Source of the DNA: SYIM01 sp041182885
Lineage (GTDB): Bacteria > Pseudomonadota > Gammaproteobacteria > Burkholderiales > Burkholderiaceae_E
Length of the DNA: 39,898 nucleotides
Direction: 5' to 3'
NCBI GenBank assembly: GCA_049423065.1
Contig: JBMSQB010000038.1
Span: forward strand, 1-39,898
This document shows, one piece after another, positions 7,246 to 15,645 of this stretch (positions within the stretch are counted from its first letter, which is position 1; every line of letters begins with the position of its first letter). Both the position numbers and the translations under genes were made by a program. Below the pieces are notes generated by a model that saw only the letters and a list, made by a program, of their open reading frames with translations, was not told the DNA's origin and did not search any database.

Positions 7246-8214
7246 ATGGCCAACTTCAGAACGCTGGACCTGAACCTGCTTCGCCTCTTCGATGAACTGA
7301 TGGCCGAACGCAATCTCACCCGCGCAGCCGACAACCTGTCGATGACCCAGCCAGCGGCCAGCAACGCGTTGAAGCGCCTGCGCGACGCGCTGGGTGACCC
7401 CCTGGTGAACCGCTCGGGCTATGGCGTGGAGCCCACCCCGTACGCGACCGCGCTCTGGCCCGCCATCCGCGCGGCACTGGATCAGTTGCGCACCGCGGTG
7501 GCGCCCGACGCCTTCGACCCCGCCACCGCGCAGACCAGCTTCCTGATCACCATGGCGGACTCCACCGCCACCATGCTGATTCCACCGCTATTGAAAGTGA
7601 TCGAGCGCGAGGCACCACGCATCAACCTGCGCGTGCTGCCGCTTACCACCCGCGACCCGCGGGACTGGCTGGAAGCCAAGCGGATCGACGTCGCGATCGG
7701 CTATTTCCCGGCGGTCATCGCAGCGCTCGCGCTGCAGCAGATGGAGGGCAGTTCGCAGGAGTTCGGCCACAGCCGCCTCTACACAGGCGAGTACGTGTGC
7801 GTGATGCGCCGCGGACACCCGCTTGCCGCGGGCGAGCTCACGCTCGATGCCTACTGCGCGGCCAACCATCTGCTGGTGAGCTTTTCAGGTCGCCCGATTG
7901 GCTTTGTCGATGAGGCGTTGTCAGACCTCAAGCGAAAGCGCCGCGTCATGCTGACCGTCAACCAATACGTCACGGCAGGCGAGGTCGTGGCCCGTTCGGA
8001 TCTGCTGACCGTGGTGCCGCGGCACTTCGTCGCGGCCACCGGCTTTCCGCGCGCACTCGCCGTTCGACGGTTGCCGTTCGAATTGCCACCTGTGCACGTG
8101 GACATCCTGTGGCAACGCCGGCAGGCGCAACGCCCCGGCCATGCGTGGCTGCGCGAGCGGATCGAGGAGGCAGCTGCCCGGGTCTTCAGCGAGAAGGCGG
8201 CCGGGCCAGCCTGA
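7246..8214 (+). CDS. LysR-family transcriptional regulator
   Basis: 322-aa LysR-type regulator. The N-terminal winged helix-turn-helix is clear: LDLNLLRLFDELMAERNLTRAADNLSMTQPAASNALKRLR-type spacing (residues 7-46), then LVNRSGYGVEPTPYA. The remainder is the periplasmic-binding-protein-like effector domain, opening with the ITMADSTATMLIPPLL strand-helix. It looks like the NodD/NahR/PcpR-type subgroup, which often senses aromatic compounds. ATG 7246 (MANFRTLDL) is the family-typical start; earlier in-frame starts would add an AT-rich untypical leader. Its 3' end overlaps the convergent DUF2783 gene by 29 bp. Likely targets are the divergent small gene and perhaps the 10578-8186 catabolic operon. 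Confidence 0.92.
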   Translation: MANFRTLDLNLLRLFDELMAERNLTRAADNLSMTQPAASNALKRLRDALGDPLVNRSGYGVEPTPYATALWPAIRAALDQLRTAVAPDAFDPATAQTSFLITMADSTATMLIPPLLKVIEREAPRINLRVLPLTTRDPRDWLEAKRIDVAIGYFPAVIAALALQQMEGSSQEFGHSRLYTGEYVCVMRRGHPLAAGELTLDAYCAANHLLVSFSGRPIGFVDEALSDLKRKRRVMLTVNQYVTAGEVVARSDLLTVVPRHFVAATGFPRALAVRRLPFELPPVHVDILWQRRQAQRPGHAWLRERIEEAAARVFSEKAAGPA

Positions 8215-8380
8215 GCGCTTCGCTCAGCGTGTCGCGATCGCCCACATGGTTGGCAAGGAGCAACACCAGGCGCGCATTCATGAGCGCTGCCGACTGCTCA
8301 TCCAGATCGCGCTGGCTGTCGATCAGTTCCTGATAGAACCCGTCGGGATCGGCGATATTGGGCGCGAGATTGAGCGGCAT
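8186..8380 (-). CDS. DUF2783 domain-containing small protein
   Basis: 64-aa protein starting MPLNLAPNIADPDGFYQELI and containing the segment SAALMNARLVLLLANHVGD, which I recognise as DUF2783. Members are short, cytoplasmic, of unknown function, and commonly encoded directly after an FAD-dependent monooxygenase, as here (22 bp after that gene's stop). The ATG at 8380 is chosen because the DUF2783 consensus begins at this methionine. Its last 29 bp overlap the end of the convergent lysR gene. A role as accessory to the monooxygenase is inference from repeated neighbourhood. Confidence 0.82.
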   Translation of the reverse strand: MPLNLAPNIADPDGFYQELIDSQRDLDEQSAALMNARLVLLLANHVGDRDTLSEALRLARPPSR

Positions 8381-8402
8381 CGTGACTCCGGTCGCAACGG
8401 GT

Positions 8403-10022
8403 TCAGCGCAAGGCGAGACTGCGGGCAAGCGCCACGCGGATGTCGTCGACCGACGGCAGGCGCCAGCGCGCAGCAATGAACTGGTCGGGCCGGATGAGAT
8501 AAACCGCCTGCCCGCGCGCATCCAGCCGCGAGGCGAGCACACCCGCCCGGTCATGAAAATCATGCCCCGCCCGCAGGCATGCGAGGGGCACCGGCCACGC
8601 GGCCGAGTCGTCGAGTGGCGGCGCGTTGCCCACCACCAGCAGCGTAAAGCCTGAGCCCAGGCGCTCGAGCAGCCAGCCGGGGCGACCGTCGGGCAACGCC
8701 ACAGGTGCATCGGGACACGGCGCACCCGGCGCCGCCGACGGCGCATCGAAGGGATCGACATCGACGGTGATGAGCGGTGAATTCGTATACCGCGTGGGTA
8801 GCGACAGCCGCCCGCTGTTCACCAGCGGCCGCGCAAACGCATGGTCGCGCGCGAGGCCCAGCACCGCATCGCGGAACAGCCGGCTGGGAGCATTTTTGGG
8901 CGTGATGAAATCGGTCGAGCGGGTGGAATTGCGGATGTTGTCATCGGCCGCGAGCGCCCGCTCGTCGTGATAGGAATCAAGCAGCGTCTCGGGCGCCACG
9001 CCGGCGAGCACACACTGAAGTTTCCAGGCGAGGTTGTCGATATCCTGCACCCCGGAGTTGGCACCCCGGGCACCAAACGGCGAGACCTGATGCGCGCTGT
9101 CGCCGGCAAACAGCACCCGACCGTAGCGGAACCGGTCAATGCGTCGACAGGCGAACTGGTAGATCGATACCCACTCGAGCTCGAAATCCGCGTCGGGCCC
9201 CAGCATCTGGCGCACCCGCGCTTCCACCCGCTCGGGCTTGCGCTCTTCAACCGGATCGGCATCCCAACCCAGCTGAAAGTCGATCCGCCAGACGTTGTCG
9301 CGCTGCTTGTGCAGAAGCGCCGACTGACCGGGATGAAACGGCGGATCGAACCAGAACCAGCGCTCGGTGGGAAACTCGGCCTTCATCAGCACGTCGGCGA
9401 TCAGAAAGCGATCCTGAAACGCCTGACCGGTAAAAGGCGCACCCACCATCGCTCGCGTGTCGCTGTTGGCGCCGTCGCAGGCGATCACCCAGGACGCGGC
9501 CGCCGGGTAGCTCCCCTCGGGCGTATCGACGCCCAGCCGCACCGACCCGGCATCCTGCTCAAGCGAGACCACGCGGTGACGCCAGCGCAGATCGATCAGA
9601 TCGCTTGCGAGGCAGCGCTCGACCAGGGTCTGCTCGAGGTGATATTGCTGCAGGTTCACCATGGCCGGCATCTTGTGATCGGGCTCGGGGAGAAGGTCGA
9701 AGCGATAGACCATCTCGTCGCGAAAGTACACCTTGCCCACCTGCCAGCGTATGCCGGCCGCAGCCACGCTCTCGCCGCACCCCAGGCGGTCCCAGACTTC
9801 AAGCGTGCGCTTGGCGTAGCAAAGCGCGCGCGAGCCTGTGCTCACGGTATCGTTGTCGTCAAGAACCACCACGCGCACACCGCGCGCGGCCAGGTCGAGT
9901 GCGGCCGTGAGTCCCACCGGGCCGGCACCGATCACGATCACCGGGTGGGTCTGCGCGAGGCCCCCTGTCTGCTCGGGCGCGGGCCGCCACGCGTAGCGGG
10001 GCGGCGTAAACGTTTGCGACAC
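8403..10022 (-). CDS. FAD-dependent aromatic-ring monooxygenase (PheA/TfdB/MhpA group)
   Basis: 539-aa class A flavoprotein hydroxylase that would use NAD(P)H and O2 to hydroxylate an aromatic substrate. Motifs: GxGxxG dinucleotide site IGAGPVGL (residues 31-38), DG motif in VIACDGANSDTRAMVG, GD motif in VLFAGDSAHQVSPFGARGAN, and a C-terminal thioredoxin-like domain beginning near GRPGWLLERLGSGFTLLV. The GTG start at 10022 (VSQTFTPPRYAWRP) follows the VOC-gene stop by 7 bp; upstream in-frame methionines would overlap that gene and lack similarity. Translation is probably coupled to the VOC gene. The substrate is unknown; phenol-type or hydroxyphenyl acids are plausible. Confidence 0.9.
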   Translation of the reverse strand: MSQTFTPPRYAWRPAPEQTGGLAQTHPVIVIGAGPVGLTAALDLAARGVRVVVLDDNDTVSTGSRALCYAKRTLEVWDRLGCGESVAAAGIRWQVGKVYFRDEMVYRFDLLPEPDHKMPAMVNLQQYHLEQTLVERCLASDLIDLRWRHRVVSLEQDAGSVRLGVDTPEGSYPAAASWVIACDGANSDTRAMVGAPFTGQAFQDRFLIADVLMKAEFPTERWFWFDPPFHPGQSALLHKQRDNVWRIDFQLGWDADPVEERKPERVEARVRQMLGPDADFELEWVSIYQFACRRIDRFRYGRVLFAGDSAHQVSPFGARGANSGVQDIDNLAWKLQCVLAGVAPETLLDSYHDERALAADDNIRNSTRSTDFITPKNAPSRLFRDAVLGLARDHAFARPLVNSGRLSLPTRYTNSPLITVDVDPFDAPSAAPGAPCPDAPVALPDGRPGWLLERLGSGFTLLVVGNAPPLDDSAAWPVPLACLRAGHDFHDRAGVLASRLDARGQAVYLIRPDQFIAARWRLPSVDDIRVALARSLALR

Positions 10023-10029
10023 CTTCGAC

Positions 10030-10578
10030 TCAGCCGGTTGACGCGTCGGCAAACTCTGGCTCGTGCAGCCAGGCTGCATGCTGCGGCGCGCGCCGGGTGC
10101 GCGCCCATTCATCGAGCATGTCCCACTTCACGGCATCGAGCCGCGCCTGCATGGCAGCGCTGGTGGTGTCCACCGCAAGCTCGAGCCGGTGTCCGTTGCA
10201 GTCGAAGAAATAGATCGACTGGAACAGCGTATGGTCGACCGGTCCGATCACCTCGATGCCGCCCGCGACCAGTCGTTCACGCATGGCCTGGAGCGTGGCC
10301 AGGCTGTCAACCTTGAACGCGATGTGTTGCACCCAGCGCGGCGTGTTGGGATCGAACCCCATCTCGGGCGAATTCGGAATCTCGAAGAAAGCAAGCACAT
10401 TGCCGCCGCCCGCATCCAGAAACACATGCATGTAGGGGTCTGGCGCCTTGGTCGAGGGCACCTGGTTCTCGGCAATCGCGAGCACGAAATCCATGCCCAG
10501 GTGGTCGCGATACCAATGCACGGTCTCGCGCGCGTCGCGGCAGCGGTAGGCCGCGTGATGGACACCTTGCAGCTTCAT
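10030..10578 (-). CDS. VOC-family protein (glyoxalase/extradiol dioxygenase fold)
   Basis: 182-aa vicinal-oxygen-chelate protein. Candidate metal ligands sit at the expected beta-alpha-beta-beta-beta positions: H8 in MKLQGVHHAAYRC, E66 in VLAFFEIPN, H85 in WVQHIAFKV and E133 in NGHRLELAV. The length and two-repeat layout fit a single-subunit VOC enzyme, either a dioxygenase or a glyoxalase-like isomerase. The ATG at 10578 has GGGAGA upstream. It leads the minus-strand operon with the FAD monooxygenase and the DUF2783 gene, which suggests ring hydroxylation followed by cleavage or isomerisation of the product (inference). Its promoter should lie in 10579-10806. Confidence 0.87.
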   Translation of the reverse strand: MKLQGVHHAAYRCRDARETVHWYRDHLGMDFVLAIAENQVPSTKAPDPYMHVFLDAGGGNVLAFFEIPNSPEMGFDPNTPRWVQHIAFKVDSLATLQAMRERLVAGGIEVIGPVDHTLFQSIYFFDCNGHRLELAVDTTSAAMQARLDAVKWDMLDEWARTRRAPQHAAWLHEPEFADASTG

Positions 10579-10806
10579 TGTTGGGTCTCCCGGGGTCTCG
10601 CCTGAGTGGTCTCGCCGGCGCGATATGACGCGGATGTTAACAAGCCGCGGAACCGGCGCAAGCGCGCCCGCCAGTTCGGGCATCGCGAGTTGAGGCAAAT
10701 CAGATTTTGTTCGGACGATTTCCGGCAGTTGCCTGCGGTGATTCAATCGCACGACAAGCGATCGAGTGATACGCTCAGCGCACTGTCTGATCTGTCGGAG
10801 CCGCCC

Positions 10807-11781
10807 ATGACCTCTCCTGCACCCGCCGCCGGTCCTCCATCGTCTGGCGAGGCGACGCCCCCGCGCCGGTGGTGGATCTGGGTCATTCTGGTCGTTGTGG
10901 CGGGCGCGCTGATCGCAGCCGCCTGGATGCTGATGAAGCCGGACCCCCGGCGCAGTGCGCCCGGTGCGGTGTCGTCGGCGCCCAAAGCGGGGCAGACACC
11001 GCCGCCGCCAGCCGCTGCAACCAGTTCAGCACCTGGCGCGTCGGCGCCCGGCGCAGCCGAGAGTGCCGGCACGCCAGCGCCAGGTACAGCCGCCGGAACA
11101 CCGGCCGGAACACCCACCGGCGCTGCGGGCAGTCCCCGCTACCCGGTCGAGCGCATCCTGGGCGCCGACACCCCGATCGATCCGGCCACCGCCTCGCTGG
11201 AGGCCGCCGCCTCGGACAAGGCAATCGCCGCCGCGCTCGGCAATTTCCCGGGGCGCGAGCAACTGCTTCGCTTCGTTCTGCCCGCCGACATCGTCCAGAA
11301 AATCGTCCTCACCATCGACAACCTGCCGGGCGACAGCATGTCCATGCAGTACCGTGCGGTGGTTGCCACCCCGGGTTCGTTCCAGGTCGAGCGGCGCGAT
11401 GGTGAACCGGCGATTGCTGCGCAGAACGCGAGGCGCTATGACGCATTTGTGGCGTTTGCAAGTGGGCTCGACGCACGCCGGCTGGCAGCCCTGTACAAGC
11501 GCTTCTATCCCCTTTTTCAAAAAACCTATCGATCGATCGGCTACCCGGAAGGCCATTTCAACGATCGCGTGGTGCAGGCAATCGACGATTTGCTTGCCGC
11601 GCCTTCGCCCGCAGGCGCCATTTTCCTCGAGCAGCCGCGGGTGCTCTATGAATTCGCCGAGAGCTCTCTCGAGCGTCGGTCGGTCGGGCAGCGCATCATG
11701 ATCCGTGTCGGCCCCGAGCATGCCGCCAAGCTGAAGGCAAAGCTGAGAGAACTTCGGGCGGTGCTTACCCAGGAGAGCTGA
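10807..11781 (+). CDS. membrane-anchored DUF3014 domain protein
   Basis: 324-aa protein with one N-terminal transmembrane helix (WWIWVILVVVAGALIAAAWM, about residues 22-41), then an Ala/Pro/Thr/Gly-rich linker to about residue 112, then a globular domain starting near YPVERILGADTP that I recognise as DUF3014 (QLLRFVLPADIVQKIVLTID, the LYKRFYPLFQKTYRSIGYP block, and ILEQPRVLYEFA-like text near 275). The topology puts the DUF3014 domain in the periplasm. ATG 10807 follows GGAG. The next gene starts one base after the stop, so the two form a tight pair. The function of the family is unknown. Confidence 0.85.
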   Translation: MTSPAPAAGPPSSGEATPPRRWWIWVILVVVAGALIAAAWMLMKPDPRRSAPGAVSSAPKAGQTPPPPAAATSSAPGASAPGAAESAGTPAPGTAAGTPAGTPTGAAGSPRYPVERILGADTPIDPATASLEAAASDKAIAAALGNFPGREQLLRFVLPADIVQKIVLTIDNLPGDSMSMQYRAVVATPGSFQVERRDGEPAIAAQNARRYDAFVAFASGLDARRLAALYKRFYPLFQKTYRSIGYPEGHFNDRVVQAIDDLLAAPSPAGAIFLEQPRVLYEFAESSLERRSVGQRIMIRVGPEHAAKLKAKLRELRAVLTQES

Positions 11782-11782
11782 G

Positions 11783-12304
11783 ATGCACACCTCACGCATC
11801 CACATCAGACTTCGATCACGCATCGCGGCGGCATCCGCAGGGCTGGTGCTGTGCGTAGCCGCCGCGGGTTCAAACGCCCAGACACTCGCCTGGCGCGAAC
11901 AGGACGCCATCGGGTGGGCATGCGGCGGCATTGGTCTGGAGGAGCGCCAGGCGCTGAAAATCCTCGAAGCGAAGGCCAATGCCGTGATGCTGTTCGTGGC
12001 CGGCGGCCGCGGCACGCTGGTCGCCGACGTCAGGCTTCGCGTGGTGGCAGCGGGCGATGCCACCCGGGGGCTGGAGATTGTGGCAGACGGTCCGATCTGT
12101 GTGCTTCAGTTGCCGGCGGGCAGCTGGAACATCGAAGCCCGCCACGGCGACACCGTGCGCTCACGCACAGCGCTGCTCAAGGCCCAGGACACCGGCCAGC
12201 CCCAGCGTCTTCAGTTCGCCTTTCCGGAGGAATCCGGTGGCGGCCCGAAGGCAAGCCCGGAAGAGTCCTCTGGGGTGAGCGACTGGGGCCGGGTGGGGCG
12301 TTGA
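11783..12304 (+). CDS. secreted protein of unknown function, paired with the DUF3014 gene
   Basis: 173-aa protein, not assigned to a family. A signal peptide is evident: basic start, hydrophobic core (ASAGLVLCVAAAG) and SNA cleavage near residue 32. The mature part is small and looks beta-rich (VMLFVAGGRGTLVADVRLRV, GLEIVADGPICVLQLPAGS), with two cysteines (WACGG and PICVL) that could form a disulfide. The C-terminal 35 residues are Gly/Ser/Glu/Pro-rich. The ATG at 11783 is one base after the upstream stop, with AGGAGAG inside the end of the DUF3014 gene. A shared envelope role with that protein is inference. Confidence 0.72.
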   Translation: MHTSRIHIRLRSRIAAASAGLVLCVAAAGSNAQTLAWREQDAIGWACGGIGLEERQALKILEAKANAVMLFVAGGRGTLVADVRLRVVAAGDATRGLEIVADGPICVLQLPAGSWNIEARHGDTVRSRTALLKAQDTGQPQRLQFAFPEESGGGPKASPEESSGVSDWGRVGR

Positions 12305-12327
12305 GGCTCGCGAGAGTGGCGCACCCG

Positions 12328-13767
12328 TCAGCGCACGGCAGCCACCACACTCGCCACCGCCACGGTCAGTTTTTTCGCGTAACCGATATCCAGGAATTCA
12401 TTGGGTCCGTGAGCGTTCGATCGCGGCCCCAGCACGCCTGTGATCAAAAATTGCGCCTGCGGGAAATAGTTGCCCAGCATGTTCATGAAGGGAATGGTGC
12501 CGCCCTCGCCGAACCACGCCGGATCACGGCCGAAGGCGCCAAGCGAGGCTTCCCGAAGCGCGCGCTCGAGCCAGCCTGCGGTGGCGGGGGCGTTCCAGCC
12601 TGAAGCACCCCAGTCGGCCTGAAACCGTACCCTCGCCTGATACGGCGCATCATTTTCGAGCGCCTCGCGCATGGCAAGCGTGGCCGCCTGCGCATCAAGC
12701 GTGGGCGGAATCCGCATGGAAAGCTTCAGCACGGTTCGTGGCCGCAGCACATTGCCGGCCGCATCGGGCATGGGCAGCCCCGCTGCGCCGGTCACCGAGA
12801 GCGCCGGCCGCCAGGTTCGATTGAGAATGGCCTCCACCGGATCGGTGGTGGTGGGCATGGCATGCGCCTGCGGCTCAGGGCCATGACTGCAGCCGACCCA
12901 GGGGAAGTGCTGCCAGACCGAATCGCCCAGAATGTCGCCCGCCACCCGCGCCTGCTCCAGCCGCTCAGCCGGGATATCGGCATGGAGGCCCGGCAGGAGC
13001 ACCCGGCCTGTCTTTGAGTCCTCGATACGTGACAGCAGATGCCGGGCGATCCGGAACGACGAGGGCACGATGCCGCTTGCCATGCCCGAGTGCACGCCCT
13101 CGTCGAGAATTTCAACGCTCAGCACACCGCCCACCAGCCCGCGAAGCGAGGTGGTGACCCAGAGCTGTTCATAGTTGCCGCAACCCGAGTCAAGCCCCAC
13201 CACCAGTTGCACTTCGCCCAGCCGGGGGACCAGTTTCTCGAGATAGGCGGGCAGGTCGGGGCTGCCGCTTTCCTCGCAGGTCTCGATCAGCCCGACACAA
13301 CGCGGGCGGGCAACCCCCTGGCGGTCAAGCGCTGCGATGACCGTGAGCGCCGAATACACCGCATAGCCATCGTCGGCGCTGCCGCGACCGTAGAGCCGGC
13401 CGTCTTCGATGACCGGCGTCCAGGGCCCGAAACCCTCGCGCCAGCCGACCATTTCGGGCTGCTTGTCCAGATGGCCGTAAAAGAGCACGCTGCGATCGTT
13501 GCCCAGCCCCTGCGTGGCGGGCACGTCAAAAAGGAGGCACGGCGTGAGCCCGTCGATCGAGACGATTTCAAGGGTCATGCCCTCGATGCCCTGAGCCTCG
13601 CACCACGCCCGGGCCGAGCGGATCACCGCCTCAAGGTGCCCGTGCGCGGCCCAACTGGCATCAAACGCGGGCGACTTGGCCGGCACCTTCACATAGTCGA
13701 CCAGCCGGCCAACGATATCCTCGTCCCAGCGGCGCGAGATGAATGACTGAATGTCGGCGAGGTTCAT
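12328..13767 (-). CDS. M20-family metallopeptidase (di-zinc dipeptidase/deacylase)
   Basis: 479-aa cytoplasmic M20/M28-type exopeptidase. The zinc site is complete: H99 and D101 in YGHLDKQP, D132 in GRGSADDGYA, E165/E166 in ETCEESGSPDL, an Asp in VGLDSGCGN, and a late His in NAHGPNEFLDIGY. Length and the inserted dimerisation domain match the group of M20 dipeptidases that includes CNDP-like enzymes. The ATG at 13767 (MNLADIQSF) has GGAGCG upstream. It is divergent from the second MBL gene (13876), with a 108-bp shared control region. Confidence 0.9.
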   Translation of the reverse strand: MNLADIQSFISRRWDEDIVGRLVDYVKVPAKSPAFDASWAAHGHLEAVIRSARAWCEAQGIEGMTLEIVSIDGLTPCLLFDVPATQGLGNDRSVLFYGHLDKQPEMVGWREGFGPWTPVIEDGRLYGRGSADDGYAVYSALTVIAALDRQGVARPRCVGLIETCEESGSPDLPAYLEKLVPRLGEVQLVVGLDSGCGNYEQLWVTTSLRGLVGGVLSVEILDEGVHSGMASGIVPSSFRIARHLLSRIEDSKTGRVLLPGLHADIPAERLEQARVAGDILGDSVWQHFPWVGCSHGPEPQAHAMPTTTDPVEAILNRTWRPALSVTGAAGLPMPDAAGNVLRPRTVLKLSMRIPPTLDAQAATLAMREALENDAPYQARVRFQADWGASGWNAPATAGWLERALREASLGAFGRDPAWFGEGGTIPFMNMLGNYFPQAQFLITGVLGPRSNAHGPNEFLDIGYAKKLTVAVASVVAAVR

Positions 13768-13875
13768 GGCACTGGCGCTCCGTTGTGGGGGTGTCCGCAA
13801 TGGCGGGCGACGATTGCAGCGGCTTGGCTGACGAGTCTAGCGCAGACATGCCAGAATCAGCCGAGGAGCCCCGCC

Positions 13876-14910
13876 ATGACCTCGCCCATGCCCGTTTCGT
13901 CTGCTGCACCCGTTGCTGCCCTGCCGCTCGCCCCGCTCGGCCATGGCATTTTCGCGCTCGATTCCGGCTATGTCCGGACGCGTTTTGACGCGGTTCACCT
14001 GATGGTCGAGGCCGGTCGCGCCGCCATCATCGACACCAGCACACGGCACTGCGTGCCGCAGATCCTGGCTGCGCTTGCCGCGCTGGGCCTCGAGCCCGCC
14101 GATGTCGACTGGGTCATCCTCACGCATGTCCACCTGGATCATGCGGGCGGCGCAGGCACACTCATGGCAGCGCTACCCTCGGCCCGGCTGGTCGTCCATC
14201 CGCGCGGGGCGCGCCACATGATTGATCCGTCCAAGCTGTGGCAGGCCACCTGTGATGTCTATGGCACGGCCGAGGCCGAGCAGATGTACGGCCGGGTGGA
14301 TCCGATCGACGCCACCCGGGTGGTCGAGGCCACAGACGGGCACGTCCTCACACTGGCCGGACGCCGCCTGCGCTGCATCGACGCGCCGGGCCACGCGCGC
14401 CACCACATCGTGATCCACGACGAGGCAAGCGGCTGGGTGTTTGCCGGCGACTCGTTCGGTATTTCCTACCGGGAATTTGACGTAGCGGGCCGGGCCTTCG
14501 CGTTTCCCTCATCCACCCCGGTGCAGTTTGAACCCGAGGTGCTCTGCCAGACCATCGACCGCATGCTGGCGCTCAACCCGGAGGCAATCCTTCTCACGCA
14601 TTACTCGCTGGTGCGCGACGTGCCCCGCATCGGCGCGACACTCAAGCGCCTGACGCAGCGCTACGCGCAGATCGGTCTTCTGCACGAGCACGCGGGAACC
14701 GAACGCACCGCGCGCATCCGTGCCGACCTCGCGCATCTGCTATCGACCGAACTGCGCGCGCACGGCGTCACGCTTGATGATGCCCGGGTGTCAGAACTGC
14801 TTTCGCTTGATGTGCCGCTCAACGCCGACGGCATCGTCAGCTGGCTTGATGCACGATCGCGTCGATCACCCACGCCGCCGCAGCCAGGCCCATCGTCGCC
14901 GTCACCGTGA
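13876..14910 (+). CDS. MBL-fold metallo-hydrolase
   Basis: 344-aa metallo-beta-lactamase-fold protein with the full metal set: H84-V-H86-L-D88-H89, H173 in DAPGHARHH, D192 in FAGDSFG and H242 in LLTHYS. It differs from the hydrolase at 4059 by having a longer C-terminal helical region (residues 250-330) and a Pro/Ser-rich tail. Similar proteins are annotated only as MBL-fold hydrolases. ATG 13876 follows GAGGAG. Its last 74 bp overlap the convergent tcdA gene, so the low-complexity tail (SRRSPTPPQPGPSSPSP) is forced to be antisense to tcdA coding sequence. Confidence 0.87.
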   Translation: MTSPMPVSSAAPVAALPLAPLGHGIFALDSGYVRTRFDAVHLMVEAGRAAIIDTSTRHCVPQILAALAALGLEPADVDWVILTHVHLDHAGGAGTLMAALPSARLVVHPRGARHMIDPSKLWQATCDVYGTAEAEQMYGRVDPIDATRVVEATDGHVLTLAGRRLRCIDAPGHARHHIVIHDEASGWVFAGDSFGISYREFDVAGRAFAFPSSTPVQFEPEVLCQTIDRMLALNPEAILLTHYSLVRDVPRIGATLKRLTQRYAQIGLLHEHAGTERTARIRADLAHLLSTELRAHGVTLDDARVSELLSLDVPLNADGIVSWLDARSRRSPTPPQPGPSSPSP

Positions 14911-15634
14911 CCGCCGAGCCGTAGCCGGCGCAGGCAAGCGGGGCGCCAGCCTCTCCCCCGCGCGCGCCCCGGCTCGCAGGCGCTTCCCGCGAACAGATGG
15001 CGACCACCCCAAAGCGGCGACCCGCTTCGCGCGGAAAACCGTGCTCCCTTCGAAGACGCGCACGCACCGATGCGAGGAGCGCATCACCACGGGTGAGCGC
15101 AAGGTCTTCCCGCGAGAGCGCAAGCGGATCGGTGCGCGCACCGGCCGCGCCACACACCACCACCGACTGCCGGCGGGCCCGCGCGAGCGCGATCATCGCA
15201 GCCTTGGCCCGCGGCTGGTCGATGGCATCGATCAGCCAGGCATCGGCGGGAATGAGCGCGGCCGCGTTGTCGGCGGTGATGAAGTCGTCAATCAGCGCAA
15301 CCGAGCAGTCGGGCGAGATGTCGGCAATCCGCTTGCGCATCACCTCGATTTTCGCTGCGCCCAGCGTGCTTTCCAGCGCATGCACCTGCCGGTTGATGTT
15401 GGACTCGGCGATGTGATCGAGGTCGATCAGCGTGAGCCGGCCGACACCGCTTCGCGCAAGCGCCTCCGCGCTCCAGGACCCCACCCCGCCGATGCCCACC
15501 ACACAGACATGCGCAGCCGCAAGCGCTGCACAGCCCGCCTCGCCAAACAGACGGACCATGCCGCCGAAGCGACGCTCATCAACCAACGAACGCCGGGGCT
15601 CACCAGACGGGCAGGCGGGCGGGGCCCCGGACAC
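14837..15634 (-). CDS. tcdA: tRNA threonylcarbamoyladenosine dehydratase (TcdA/CsdL)
   Basis: 265-aa E1-like (ThiF/MoeB-fold) enzyme that cyclises t6A at position 37 of ANN-decoding tRNAs to ct6A, using ATP. Signature: ERRFGGMVRLFGEAG, then the nucleotide-binding loop VVGIGGVGSWSAEALARSG (from residue 45), then LIDLDHIAESNINRQVHA, all close to E. coli TcdA. The start is GTG 15634; internal ATG choices would remove the conserved RFGG segment. It ends inside the convergent MBL gene (74-bp overlap). It lies 11 bp after the quinone oxidoreductase stop on the same strand, probably co-transcribed. Confidence 0.92.
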   Translation of the reverse strand: MSGAPPACPSGEPRRSLVDERRFGGMVRLFGEAGCAALAAAHVCVVGIGGVGSWSAEALARSGVGRLTLIDLDHIAESNINRQVHALESTLGAAKIEVMRKRIADISPDCSVALIDDFITADNAAALIPADAWLIDAIDQPRAKAAMIALARARRQSVVVCGAAGARTDPLALSREDLALTRGDALLASVRARLRREHGFPREAGRRFGVVAICSREAPASRGARGGEAGAPLACAGYGSAVTVTATMGLAAAAWVIDAIVHQAS

Positions 15635-15645
15635 CGTCAGGCCAC

